From positions 10,310,001-10,374,000 of the forward strand of contig CM027380.1 of assembly GCA_015680905.1 (NCBI GenBank): a stretch of DNA of 64,000 bases. The letters run 5' to 3'. The notes under the pieces are model-generated. The model was not told the DNA's origin. It saw only the letters and a program-made list of their open reading frames with translations, and did no database searches. Positions 36,504 to 48,852 of this stretch are shown here, one piece after another; within the stretch, counting starts at the first letter, position 1; the number at the start of each line of letters is the position of its first letter. The DNA comes from Coptis chinensis. Its lineage: Eukaryota; Streptophyta; Magnoliopsida; Ranunculales; Ranunculaceae. The translations under genes were made by a program, and so were the position numbers.

Positions 36504-38630
36504 TCATCTTGGCATAGAACCATTCGGAACTGGCTTGATAGAATGTGAGTAACATTGCCTAAACGCGATCACCGTATATCCTTCATCAATATAACCATAA
36601 AAGGAATCACCCTTACTACCAATACAGGCGATAGCATGTATGCAAGGGAAATTATCAATACGCCAATAGTTACAAGTACATATTCTATTCATCAAATCAA
36701 TTGAATGAATAATGTCGCTATGAATTAGAAACTAATTTTCATTGGATCTAACCACCCTCAAAGTCCTTGCAGCTTCAACCTTGTTAGCCAGTACTATCTC
36801 TATTTTTGGACATAAAACGGAATTCCATTTCATAGACTCCTCCAATCTGTTCCAACTCATTTCCATCATCTTTTTTATGATTCCAAAAAGCATAGGAGTA
36901 ATAGGCAGGAAACGCTCCTTAGCGATCCATGCATTGAAACATTCAGCTAGTGTCGAACACATCTCACCGTATCTAGCACCGCGGAAGTATGCATTTACCC
37001 AATTTTCCAATCTAATATCTGTCAAAAACCTTTACATAGGAAGACCGCCATGTTTCTTCAACTTTTCAGCACAAGTAAAAAATTCATGATGAGAAGCTGC
37101 ATAAGCACAATCAGAAAATAGCTTCACAACATATTTCCTCAACTTTTCCGTATAGCATAACCAACATTGTTCTTCAAGTGCCAAAGACAATACGAGTGAA
37201 ATGACCCCGGAAACACAATTGGAATATTTTTAACCAGTCCAACATGCCGATCACTCAAAAATGTCAAAATTCTATCACTTGAAATAACAAGTTTCAACTG
37301 TTCTAAGAACCAAAACCAATTTGCATCAGTTTCACTAACCACTATAGCAATGGCCAATGGAAAAATCCCTTCAAGAATAACCAAAATAGAAAATAAAAAT
37401 AAAAATGGTTAGTCTAATATGCATTAACAAACATTATTACTAGGTAAGCTTCTCAATAACAATATAATACTACTTCATGTTTATATAGATAACAAATAAT
37501 CAATGCATTCTAAATGATATACTACCTTGATTTCCATTTTTGGCGGTTGCAGCTAACAAACATCCCTTATGTTTATTCTTCAAAAAAGTACCATCTAAGT
37601 ACACCATAGGACGACAATGGTTAAAATCATAGCCGGAAGCCTCAAAGCATATGAACATTCTTTCAAACTTTTTTGTAGAGTCAATATCCAGAATAACGCG
37701 ACTTCCAGGATTACTATTGACGATTGCATTCTTCAACCATTTCTACTAGTGAAAACACAGTCCATCTATACCATGGATCTCCTCCAAAGCCATCTTTTTA
37801 GCCGTGTACGCATAGAAATATGTAATGTCAAGCCCGTAGTCAGTCTCCAACGTAGTCATCAAATCTCTTGTCTTTACCAAAGGCATACCGCACACAATCT
37901 CTAAAATAAGATTTTCCACTAGCTTGCTCGACATCAAACAACTATTAACATCTTTGTAGACGAATCCACAAGAGTGCTCAGAATGCATAGTTTTTCTCAC
38001 AATAAAGTCAAACTCAAAAATTGCATGTACACGCCATGAACAACCAGTACTCTCCTTCTTAGCACAATAAACCGTAACTCTCCCCGGATCATTCTTTGAA
38101 AACTAATATTTGTACCCAGTCTCAATAGAATACTGCAATACTTTAAGACGGAAATCATTAACATCAACAAATGTTTGACCAACATGTTTAAGATTAAAAG
38201 CCCATAATCTACTCCTCAATTCTTTAATAGGCACTATTTCACTACCAGTCCCACTACCAGAAGCACAAGAGCTACCGTAAGAATTAGAAGAATTATCACC
38301 AGATGTACTACTCTCACCTACTCCATTAAAACACAACATATTATCAAGTTTCAAAGAGACATCAATGTTAACTGTAGAGAAGCCATTTGCAAAGCTGTAG
38401 CACGCTAGAGATTGAAGTTCTGCATCATTTTCTATAACAAATGACTTTCCATCGCGAGTGAAAAAAATATCAAAGCATGATGGATTTAACTCGGACCAAT
38501 TTGTCGAAACCTCATTTCTAAAATCGATAATTGAATAAAACGGACCAATACGACTCGCGAGAGTCAAATTTTTGTTGAATATAACTCCAAGAACAATAAA
38601 ATTCATCCTACAACACAAAATTTCTTTCAC
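36504..38630 (-). pseudogene. MuDR-type MULE transposase, DDE residues present
   Basis: Pieces on minus give the whole protein in order. The N-terminal and serine-rich linker are at 38103-38630. The DNA-binding region (about 37900-38100) has GRVTVYCAKK, GCSWRVHA and the HSEHSC cysteine-histidine pattern. The MULE catalytic domain has Asp in YLDGTFLKN (37590), Asp in LSDRHVGL (37250) and Glu in LAECFNAW (36955). The SWIM zinc finger CTCNYWRIDNFPCIHAIA is at about 36640. A spliced intron (about 37385-37530) interrupts the catalytic domain. Stops at about 38100 (TAG in GYKY*F) and 37746-37750, plus shifts near 37130 and 36700, inactivate it. Expression, if any, would yield fragments. The triad is therefore intact but not in one frame. 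Confidence 0.85.
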
Positions 38631-38933
38631 TCGAGTTAAATCACGATATAAGAAATCGCCATCGCCAATTTCTTTCCAAATTCAAGATAATAAAAACCTA
38701 AATTGAGAAAGAAATAAACTGAGTAACAAGTTTCATTTAAAAAGGGTATATACGGTATTTTGAAAAAATAAATAAGGTACGGTTGGTTTTTTCTCGCAAC
38801 TTACTGAAAATGAAACCTTTATTTTACACTTTTAAAAACCAGGTAGGTTTTAGACGTAATTCATAAAGTCAACGGGTTTTAGGCTAATAAAGACCGGAAT
38901 TAGGGTTTTGAACCTAGTTTTATGTTAAAACAA

Positions 38934-39104
38934 TTTGTTAAGAAATTAAAGCAGACTTTCAAGATTTGATTAAAACAATTTGTTAGGAAATTAAAACGGG
39001 TTAGCAACGAAAACAAGAGTTACATTTTGTTAGAAAATTTCTATATGTATAGTTATGATTGTTGAGCAAGTTTTAAAAATAGTCGGTGCATATGCACGGG
39101 TCTA
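38934..39104 (+). repeat. Right half of the MULE-split Helitron-like unit
   Basis: Runs from the MULE target duplication to the terminal hairpin GTGCATATGCAC at 39087-39098. It continues the unit that begins near 30975. Confidence 0.7.
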
Positions 39105-40327
39105 TTAAAATCAAAGCTCCCACAAAATGTATTTTTCAAGCTCTATTAAAATTCCACATCACCACTTAATAAACCAACATAGAACGGGAATCTTTTTTTC
39201 CTTTTAAGAAACCAACTTAAAACAGGAATCTATTCTTTTTTTCAAAACTCCTAATAAAACGGAAATTCCTCTCTTCTATTGAAAAGAGAAATTCTAGCAC
39301 TTCCAATTAAAACGGGAATTATTCTCATATTAAAACGAGAATCACACTTTTAAATTAAGTCAACTTTTATAACGAGATCATTTCCCCAACTAAAAACGAG
39401 TTTTTAAAACACAATTAAAACAATTTGTTAGAAAATTAAAACGGGTTAGCGACTAAAATGGGGATGCCTTCCCCTAATAAAACGATTTGCTATGAAATTT
39501 CTATATGTATAGACGTATAATAATGATTATTGAGCAAGTTTTCAAAAAAAGTCGGTGCGTATGCACGGGCCTACAACTAGTCTTAATATTAAAGCTCCCA
39601 CAAGGGTATTTTTCTAGCTCTCTTAAAATTCCACGTCATCAACTCCTATTAAAGCGGGAATTCATCTCTTATTGAAAAAAAAAAAAATTCTAGCACTTCT
39701 AATTAAAACAAGAATTTTTCTCCTGTTATAATGAGAATTGCTCTCCTATTGAAAAAGAAAAATCTAGCACTTCTAATTAAAACGAGAATCATTCTCCTAT
39801 TAAAAACAGGAATCACACTTCTAAATTAAAATGGGATCGCTCCCCCAATTAGAAAGTGGGTTTTTAAAACTTAATTAAAACAATTTATTGAGAAATTAAA
39901 ACTGATTTTTAAAACTTGATTAAAACAAATTGTAAGGAAATTAAAACAGGTTAGCGACGAAAACATGAATCACGATTTGTTAGAAAAGTTCTATATGTAC
40001 ATTTATGATTGTTGAGCAAGTTTTTAAAAGAGTCGGTACGTATGCACAGGTCTACTTTCTAGTCTTAGTATTAAAGCTCCACAGGGGGTATTTTTCGAGC
40101 TTTATTAAAATTCCACATCATCATCTCCTATTAAAATGGGAATTCTTCTCCTATTAGAAAAACGAGAATCTTTTTTTACAATGGGAACAAATTCTAGCAC
40201 TTCTAATTAAAGTGGGAATCCTTCTCCTATTAAAATGAGAATTCCTCTCCTATTGAAAAGGGAAAATCTAACATATTTAATTGAAATGGGAATCATTCTC
40301 CTATTAAAACAGGATATAACATATATA
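39105..40327 (+). mobile_element. Head-to-tail array of Helitron-like units
   Basis: Units of about 480 bp start TCTTAATATTAAAGCTCC and end in a GTGCGTATGCAC hairpin followed, 11-14 nt on, by CTAG. Junctions are at 39577-39582 (CTAG then TC) and 40059-40064. The first unit has a degraded start and the last is cut at 40327. Hairpin plus CTAG and TC starts are Helitron hallmarks; no Rep-helicase gene is present, so they are non-autonomous. Confidence 0.75.
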
Positions 40328-40520
40328 CTAGAATTTAACTCGTGGCTACGCCACTCGAGTCATTATGGGTGCCTTTCACACTCAGGACGTCAACACTAAA
40401 AATTACATCTAGTCTTCGTGGAGGCGATAAAAAATTACATATGTTTCTAAATAATTGTACAAAATTGATCTAACTTGAATAACATTTTTACAATACGAAT
40501 GTATAGTAACGTGATCTAGA
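40328..40520 (-). mobile_element. Helitron 3' end, minus strand
   Basis: On minus it ends GTGGCGTAGCCAC (hairpin), then GAGTTAAATT and CTAG, followed by host T. The adjacent 190 bp match 54260-54425 with few differences. Its 5' end may be the TC at 45515 or an unrecognised one. Confidence 0.72.
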
Positions 40521-43156
40521 AATTACCCATGTCTTCAACCTGAATGATTCGTGATTTTGTATCTAACAAAGTAATATAAAACCTTGGAATTCATTTCCTA
40601 TTTCTTCTCGGCTCACAAAGCTTTATGGATAACAGCTAATGGAACTAAGTTACTCAGCCCACCCCAAGAGTAAACTCAGATGATAGGGGAGTCATTAATT
40701 TCGATTATTAGGAGCATACCCAGAAGAGTTCATGGATTATTGGAGGCATCTTAAGTTTCCAAACCTCAAGTAGCAAATCACTTTAAACACCAGGACATTG
40801 TGAGCAGTTGGAAAGATGAGCATCCAGGACATTGTGAAAACAGTCTGTTATCTTCCTTTCTGTATTAAACACCTACCTGCACACTTGCGCTGCAAATAAG
40901 ATCAGCATATTGAACCATTTGCTTACACGAATTGAAGGATAACACGCACGTTGTAAAAAGTGAGTTCCATTGTTATTCGTATCATGCTCCTGCAAAATTT
41001 TGAGTATCCACAAAATGTCTAAATGTTGAGATAAATATAATTAAGTAACCATATCCTTCAACACATAAAATCCAATTTCACAGCACTCAAATGTTCAATT
41101 GATGCTAGTACAACTCAATGACACGCAAGGAGGCAAAATGCAGAATATTTGGCACCATCGAACATTCAATTGTTGCAACCTTGGTTTTCCATATATATAG
41201 ACTTCAACTATTTGTCGCAGGCATAGTCTCCATTCCCCAAGCAACTGAAAAAATTGTAGGGTCAAACAACATAGACAATATCACCTGCAAGATATGTAGA
41301 AAACAAAATTATATAAAATATTACAGATTCATTTGCCATCTCTCACGAATGCAGAATGGGGTGCCAATAAGTTTTAGGAAACACAATCCAGGAAAAAGAA
41401 GAAAAAAATGAATTAAAGTTTATTCTTATTCTTAACTAGCCTAGACATGGTGTGCCAAGTAACAGAGCATCAATTGATCATGGTGATCAGGTGATGCCTA
41501 TGATAGGCCTCTCATTACTGCGGTATCCAAACTTTCTTTTGAACCCCACAGAGCCAGCCCATAAGTGGTAATTAACCTAATTACCATTACCACCACTCAG
41601 GAATAGAATCCATCTACTGAATGAAGTCAAATTCTTTATTGCTATTTTTGCGGTTGTGCTTCCACTTAAGGCTGTAAGAAGTACTATTTTACAATTGTTA
41701 TACTGGTCTGCAGACTTTTAATTGAATAAAATAAGTAATTTTTTTTTACCATTATGTGGTTTATTCTATGCACCTGCCAGCCCAAGCAAAGTGGTAATTT
41801 AGCCCAAAATACGTCGTCACCATTTGGCCAAGAAGATCAGTGAAGATGCAATTCAATAAAAATATGACATATAGAGAAAGAGAACCCTGAAAGGTGCAAT
41901 GTTATGATATGTAAGTGAGTAGATTAGCCTAGATAAGGGCTCTTAACATCTTCTCATTGTCTTCCTCGAGTGGCCAGCTTTCTGCTCTTCATCTGTTATA
42001 CGTTCGAAATCTATCACTAATTTCTGGGAGAATTCTTTTCGAATGGTAGATCTTAACTTCTTGATTTGATTACAAATTGTTAGTAAAGATCTGTCAAATT
42101 TTGTTATGCTAGCAAGAGTCTTTAGTTCCTCACATTGAATACTACTCACTAACAACATATTCAAGGGCCATATTTTGGGGAATGTTAACTTGCTTCACCT
42201 TTTGTTTTCTTTCCTATGAACATAGATACTATTAATCCGAAACCAAAAACAATCTATCTAATCAATAAGTAAAAATAATTTATGAAGTAACGGTTTCCCT
42301 TCCACAAGTTATTTTGATGTTTCAGGCTTATCAGTTGAAGTGTTCTCTTATATGGTTTCAGTGTTTATACAGGTGTACAATGCCACTCAACAACACAAAT
42401 TCTAAGTGTGCGAAGGGAAAAATCAATTGCTTGGTGTTTGCTTAGTCAAATAAGCCAGCCAATATTGATAACTGGAATTATGAAAAGCCAATATAATACA
42501 TACACCTTCCCTTATAAGCTTTTGCTAATAGTTTTGATACAATTTGTTACATGATATTGTGAACGACAAATTGTGTAGATATACCAACAACTTGTTACCA
42601 CTAAAGTCATTAACAAAACAGTTGAGCCATACTTTAAAAATCAATAAAGAGAAGAATTCCCAACCTGTGAATATGTGATGAAAAGCTATGTTTCTTTCGT
42701 AGTGTACAAAAGCTGATATCCAAAAAACTCATTCCCATTAACACCTGTCAATATCGGTTGGAGCTTGGATAAGATATACTATCAAATGTTAAAATACACA
42801 GTGTAGTAATGGTTTTCTTCAGTAACCCTCTCTCTTACAACACAATCAAAGTGAGGAGTCAGTGTTGAGGAGTACGTCACTGGAGTTTGGCCTCTGTTCA
42901 AACTGAAACGACAATATGTAGAAGTTTATTGAAGAGTTTGAATAAACTTACAATGCAAAGAAAAAAAAATAGGAAAGGGTTTTCTTGTAGAGATAGTGAA
43001 GAAGGTTTTAGATAGAGTGAAGACGAAAGGTTTTTCTCTTTTCTTTCGATAATTGTTTCGGGGTTTTTTTTTGGTAATTTTAATCACCATCAGATCATCC
43101 CAAAACTGTTTTCTCCTAGACTGGCCTTGCTATAAAAACATAAAAAACCAAATTGC
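40521..43156. other. Probable Helitron interior, no recognised gene
   Basis: Short frames at 41118-41411 (plus) and 41943-42164 (minus) have no motif I recognise. The minus frame, rich in Lys, Arg and Glu, looks like a captured exon but I cannot name it. Near 42900-43100, TC-rich DNA resembles a plant 5' UTR. Confidence 0.4.
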
Positions 43157-43247
43157 TTCATTGTAACGACCCGCCCCCATCGATACTATCCCCACTTAGT
43201 CACTGTGGACATCCGACAGTGTAAGGTTTTTGAACTCCAGACAGTAG

Positions 43248-43318
43248 CTTCCCAGGAGGTCACCCATCCTTGAACTACTCCTACCCGAGCACACTTAACT
43301 GTGGAGTTCTCACCAACC
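43248..43318 (-). other. 5S rRNA-like segment in left Cassandra LTR
   Basis: On minus it reads GAACTCCACAGTTAAGTGTG, then a CTCGGGTAGGAGTAGTTC variant, then GGATGGGTGACCTCCTGGGA. These match the 5S core and internal-promoter region with scattered changes. It is a retroelement part, not a ribosomal gene. Confidence 0.85.
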
Positions 43319-43651
43319 CCACAACCAAATGATCCGAAAAAGGCCTCGACGACTCAACGTTAGAATTTGGAGGATCAATTACTCATAGCCAGGATTTTTG
43401 GGCAGCCGCTTAAGCAAAGTGGGATCACACAATGGCACAACCGTCACCCAATCTCGGGCTAGGCTCCTTTCCATCATAGCCCTCCTTGGGCCACGCCCAG
43501 GGATATCACAATCCCACCACCTTAAGATCGAGCCACCCTCGGCTCTGATACCGTTTTGTAATGACCTGCAGCCTTATTCTACCACGTCAATACTGTCCCC
43601 ACTTAGTCACTGTGGACATCCGATAGTGTGGGGTTTTCGGACTTCGACAGC

Positions 43652-43722
43652 AGCTTCCCAGGAGGTTACCCATCCTTGGACTACTCCTACCCGAGCATGC
43701 TTAATTGTGGAGTTCTCACCAA
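43652..43722 (-). other. 5S rRNA-like segment in right Cassandra LTR
   Basis: The same 5S-derived block as in the left LTR, with its own substitutions (for example AATTAAGCATGCTCGGG). It lies in the 5' LTR for minus transcription, where a pol III-type promoter could act. Confidence 0.83.
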
Positions 43723-44196
43723 CCCCACAACCAAACGATCAGGAAAAGGCCTCAACGTTAGAATTTGGAGGATCAATTACTCATAGCTAGGATCTTTGGA
43801 CAGCTGCTTAAGCAAAGTGGGATCACACCATGACGCAACCGTCACCCAAACCCAGGTTAGGCGCCTTTCCATCATACCCCTCCTTGGGCCACGCCCAAGG
43901 GTATCACATTCATTATATATATAATGCATGTTCACTCTTAAAACACTAATACAAAGATATGCTCACAAACGACAGAGTGAGAGTTTTAGATGAAGGAATA
44001 AGCGGTTTCTTAAGAATGAACTTGCGAAGCTAATATACTAATACAATTATATATTAGAAAATTGAACATAATGTCACGCCATACTCTAATAAATTTGTTA
44101 AGTTATTCACTTATTGCTTTTAAATAACGTGCACCGCTCAGTCACAATGTGGCTGAGTTTCTCTCCCCATCCTGAATTAAAGGGCCACTATAATAA

Positions 44197-45515
44197 CTAG
44201 CAAAAAGTACGTGATACGCACGTTTGCAACTGTGCATCCCGCTATTGTTGACTAAATTTAAGGATAGAATATTTTATAATTACACTTCTATCCTCAAAAG
44301 TCTAGATATTTACTGGTCTATAAACTAATGTTGGTTGGAGTTTGACAATTTTAATGGGGGCAAAACAGTCTTCAAAAAAAAGTGACCAAGAGATTAGAGC
44401 TACATAAAAAATTATTTTATCACTATTGTGGGACTGTAGATAAGGGTCGTGATTTTTAAACTAGTAGAGATTATAGAATAGAGGGTACCTTTTATCTCCA
44501 CTGTTTGAAGAAGCTTACTGAAGAAGACTTGGAGGAGTGTCTCTCTTTTGCACGATCTACTTGCTGAATCCTACAACGTTTGCTTTCTGCCTTACGTTTG
44601 AGAAAATAAGGAACCAAAATTATTAGAAAAAAAAAATACCTTGAAAAAATACCTCAGCAAGTGCAATACGTTCGTTCACTCGTAGAAGTAGGTTGTGTCT
44701 TATCCATGCTGAGGAGAAAATGGAAAGCAGTCAACATTTTTATGAAAACATATAGTACATGGCAAACTACAAAATATTGATAAGTCATAATTTGCTGGGA
44801 AAAATATTACAAAATATAATACAAGCCAATATAATACAAAATATTATAAAAGGATTTTGCCTACATTATCAGCAAAGCAACCATTCAAAGAAAAATAACT
44901 AAATACCTAGTTCAATGTTCTCTATGCATGGTTGGTCTATTTAATCTTAAACAAAAATTAATTAATGTGAAAGTAGAACAAAATATAAATTTTTAACTAA
45001 AAGCAATTTTTTTCTTATGAAATCAGTAGAACAAAATATAATATAATTATTTCGTTGAGAGGAAGGAAGCCCTTGCTAAACTTAGAGATGAGAGAATGTG
45101 TCAAGATAGAGAGAAAAACGTTTCAGATATAGGCAATATGAAGAGAAGATTGGGCATACACATTAATAAAAATTAGTGGTATACAATTTAATATGTGAAA
45201 TCACATTACTACACCTGTTGAAAAAGCTTAGAGCTAGCGGTGGAGAGAACTTGGAGCAATGGAGAAGAAGCAACCTTGTTGAGTTTCTGGTGGTGGAGAG
45301 TCTCCCGTGCGTTTATTTCAAACGAAGGGTTTTTTAGTACGTTTTCATAAAGGTTTTTTGTGAGGTCTTCGTTTCCTAATTAACATCAACTTACTATTAA
45401 CTCTTAATTGAATTATTAATCGTCTAATACATTAATGATTGTATTAACTTTTAGCTGACCGATGTAGGCTTCACACAAAGCGCTTAAAGACCAAGTTGTT
45501 TTATTATATAGAAGA
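44197..45515 (-). mobile_element. Non-autonomous Helitron, about 1.3 kb
   Basis: On minus it starts TCTTCTATATAATAAAACAA after a host A and ends with hairpin ACGTGCGTATCACGT, ACTTTTTG and CTAG before a host T. The 5' end matches that of 54260-56255 through GTCTTTAAGC. No replicase gene lies inside. The 5' end could instead pair with the 3' end at 40328. Confidence 0.65.
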
Positions 45516-45592
45516 TATATATCTTTACTATATAGAAAAATATAGAATGTCGCTTTAGCGTCTTGGAAAAATACCTCAGAAACACCCTCTCA

Positions 45593-45612
45593 ACACACAC
45601 ACACACACACAC
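45593..45612 (+). repeat. CA microsatellite
   Basis: Ten tandem CA units. The same flanking sequence at 50800-50850 has only four. Confidence 0.9.
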
Positions 45613-47765
45613 GTTAGTATTCATCTTACTATATTAGAAAAATGTCGGGGTTGATGAACAGTAAGATTTGTGTCACATTTCATGTCTTTCACAGGGGTAT
45701 TTTCATCATTTATCAGTTTTTTTTGTTTTTTTTAAATAATTTTAGGTCCCTATGTTTTATATAAACTGCAGAACAATCCCTAATCTTTATGGTAATTACA
45801 TGACCGTCCCTATAATGTACGATAATTACATAACAGTCCATATATTTTGTCTAAATTAAAGATTAGTCTCTATATTTTATCTAAATTACAAAAAAAAAGT
45901 ACTTATGCTTTTCTACCCAATTTAAATTACAAAAGTGTTATATACTTAAAATTACAAAATTACCCCTATACAATTTTTTGCTTTATATGTATTTTGTATC
46001 CCATTTTTTCTTTCTCCTAATCTAAGCGAATAACTACTAATATTTTGGTTTTTTGAGAAAACTGAAACGACATCGAAATCGGAATGTACCTTATCGTAAT
46101 TAAATTAGGGAAAAATAGTAATTTAACTTTGATTATAAATTAAAATAAAAATGTTGTGGCTCATCCATGTTGGAATGTTCCACGTGCCTGGCATATGACA
46201 TGAAGCTAATACAAGCATAATACAAAATATCGCGATATCTATCGTATTTTTAGCAAAGGATATGATACTGCCGACGATATGCTATAGATAGAATCCAATG
46301 CAATTATTGCAATTATCGTCGATATCGCATGAAATATCACGATATAATCGTGATAACTTGATTGGTTACTATATATCCCCTATTTTCAAGTTTATATTAT
46401 GAGAAAACCCTTGATTTTCTCTTGCCAATTAAGCTCCAAAATCCAACTATCGTACTCTTCTACTCTTCTCATTTATTAAACAATAACTTCTTGTTATCTC
46501 AACCCAATTTGACATAGAGAACAAATCTATAAAGTGTAAGCACTCCTTGTTTATGCTTTGTCCTCTTCTCTTCTTCATCCTCTAATCTCTCTTTTCACCA
46601 TATACTTTTAGTAAATCAGTAATCAAGTCTTTCCATCCAGAAAATTGGGTATAGGTACACAGACGCAAATTTCTTAAGTTCAGAGGAAATAGCAAGCTTT
46701 TTTTTTGTTTTTCCTCCATAAAAACTGAAATTTGACATCTGTCTCAAATTTCAGACTGGATTTTACAATTTTGACCTCTTTTACAATTTTACAAGCATGG
46801 TTATCATCATGCTTGTCTAACTTCTTCGGTATCAACACAACAACCATCAGTTTAGACTTAAGAAGTAGTGGGAAGAGATTTCGAGGATTATGTTAGATTT
46901 ACTGGATTGCTGAGTCTCAGTGTTTATCATGATAGTCAATTAGTCTAAGAAATCTAAGAAAGACTTATGAGCATGAAGAAGTTGTGAATAAAGGATTTGA
47001 AGAAGAAAATAGGAATTGTGTTTGGTTTAAGAAATTGTATTAGAGAGACAAGTATTGATGGGTTGTCGATGGGTTGGTTCAGATTTGGTTTCAAAATTTG
47101 AAATAGTAGTTGCTTAATATCTTAAAAAATTGATGATTTAGTGATATTCGTCGATATATCGATAATATATGCAGCTGCTTCTTGTAAAATATCCTCATTA
47201 AAGATGATATTTCAATAGTCGATATATTTTCGTATCCTGATATTTACACCATATATTATTCTCAGTTCACTTGACTATTTTGAGTATTTTCTCATCTCAA
47301 AGACTCAAACCTCACTCCATCAAAGTTTCTCCCCAACTCCCACAAAATCTCCACTCCACCACAACCCCTATTACAAAGTTACAGTTCACCTATATCATCA
47401 ATCTCTTGCAAAAATTACTCAACCCAAGCAAGAATCAACCATAAAATGACAAACCGTGTGCATTTAGTCTTCTTCTCGATTTTGCTTTCTCGCAGATAAT
47501 TGTAATCACTTAGGCTTGGGGTTGAAGAATTTTTTTTTTTGTTGTAATAATATGTTAATTAACTGAATATGTAGAAAATACTTCATGTTATTGTCACCTC
47601 CTTGTGTCTCAGAAGTACCTTACAGAGGTTCCAGGCTTCCAGCACAACTTAACATAATACTCCCTCATTCTTAAATTTAGTTGATGTGTGGCCCAAAACA
47701 AAACATCCACCCTGCACGCCAAGTCCTTCTAAGTTCTAACTGACCAAAGCAGATAAGTGAATCTG
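45613..47765. other. Intergenic DNA with CGATAT-rich terminal blocks
   Basis: No gene was recognised. Blocks at about 46215-46365 and 47140-47260 are rich in CGATATAT-like words and flank a plain interior, which might be an old transposon. The rest is AT-rich with short frames. Confidence 0.4.
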
Positions 47766-47770
47766 GTACT

Positions 47771-48175
47771 TGTGATGTCTAAGAACATTTTCTCTCTTAT
47801 GCTCTAAGATCACACAATAAAATGAATGAATGAAATAGAATAAAGGAAGAAGATGAATTGAATCTATATTTATTGATTACAGTTTACAATTTCTCTCTTT
47901 GTTTCTTTCAATTTCTCTCTCCTCTTTATAATGATTTTTCTGATCATGAATGAATAAAACCCTTTCTCATGCTCTTTCGGTTTTTATGTCCTGATTTGGC
48001 TTTGACCCAGTCAATCTTTGACACGTGTCCCTTGTCTTCTTCCTCTTTCCCGCTCAATACCTGCAAATGTTTAAACATAACCCCGAAATATACCGAAATA
48101 TTGACCCTTATGTCAATGTTTCAAGTTTTGAAATATCATATATAATATCTTTAAGTATGATATTTGCCCACTACA
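47771..48175 (-). repeat. 3' LTR (minus orientation)
   Basis: 405-bp LTR matching 49842-50562 outside the nested MITE and a short deletion near 50555. Confidence 0.85.
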
Positions 48176-48852
48176 TCGCCCCCTCTTGAAACTTTAAAAT
48201 TTCACTCCAAAATTTCAATTTTTTGAGAAGCGGTTATATAAGTTTGGGCTTAAATATCAACCCGGTCCATATTGTCAGATAAAAAATTTAAAAACCAACC
48301 GTTCATCTTTCCCACAACTTCCAAGCTTCTCCCAGACGCTACCTCTTCTTCAGAACGCGATTTTCTTTGCTGCATTATTTCCTTCATCTTCTTAGAAAGA
48401 AACCCACCTTTTGCTTGTACGGTTACAATCTCCTGCACTTTGTTAGTTTTTCTATACTATATCTTGCTATAACTCACACTAGTATAATTATCTCTAAGGT
48501 TTTTAAAGATTGTTGAAATTTGAATGTCGTAAGCTTGACTATGTTTATATTTACACTACTGTAAACAACACTATAGAATATTTGATAATGCTTAAAAGTT
48601 CATACCTTTGCCATTTTAAGATTATTTACTTAAATATTTCGCATTGCACTGTTTTGCCTATCAAATATATCCAATGTTTATATCCGCATATTGCAATTTC
48701 CGATATAAGAATCTTCATATCACAATTTCTGATATAAGACTCTTCATATCGCAATTTACGATAACTGTATACTTAATAACATGATATATATATATTAAAT
48801 TGACCGTACTAAAAATATTTTTGTCCTCGCATATTTGTTTATAGTCCTCCTA

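Larger units (their letters stand above)
31317..38924. mobile_element. Kaonashi-like MULE, 7.6 kb, without long TIRs
   Basis: A near-perfect 9-bp target duplication (TTGAAACAA at 31308-31316, TTAAAACAA at 38925-38933) flanks a segment coding for a MuDR-type transposase on minus and a Ulp1-protease-like protein on plus. This gene pair is characteristic of Kaonashi MULEs. Removing it rejoins two halves of a Helitron-like repeat unit, which supports the boundaries. The ends, CAGAGAATGG and the inverse of TAGTTTTATG, do not form an evident terminal inverted repeat, as in non-TIR MULEs. Confidence 0.8.
43162..43908 (-). mobile_element. Cassandra TRIM retrotransposon with 5S rRNA in its LTRs
   Basis: Two LTRs of about 350 bp (43162-43510 and 43557-43908) flank an interior of only 46 bp. 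That interior has, on minus, a Met-tRNA primer site (GGTATCAGAGCC) beside the right LTR and a purine tract AGGTGGTGGGAT beside the left. The target duplication TTCAT (43157-43161, 43909-43913) is perfect. Both LTRs hold 5S rRNA sequence on minus, which defines Cassandra. There is no protein gene; it must be mobilised by other retroelements. Confidence 0.93.

Noticed and set aside
43248..43722. Two 5S rRNA genes
   Set aside because: Only part of 5S is present, it has many changes, and it sits in LTRs with a target duplication, so it belongs to Cassandra.
43398..43790. 130-codon plus ORF
   Set aside because: It runs through the Cassandra LTRs and interior, a chance frame in non-coding element DNA.
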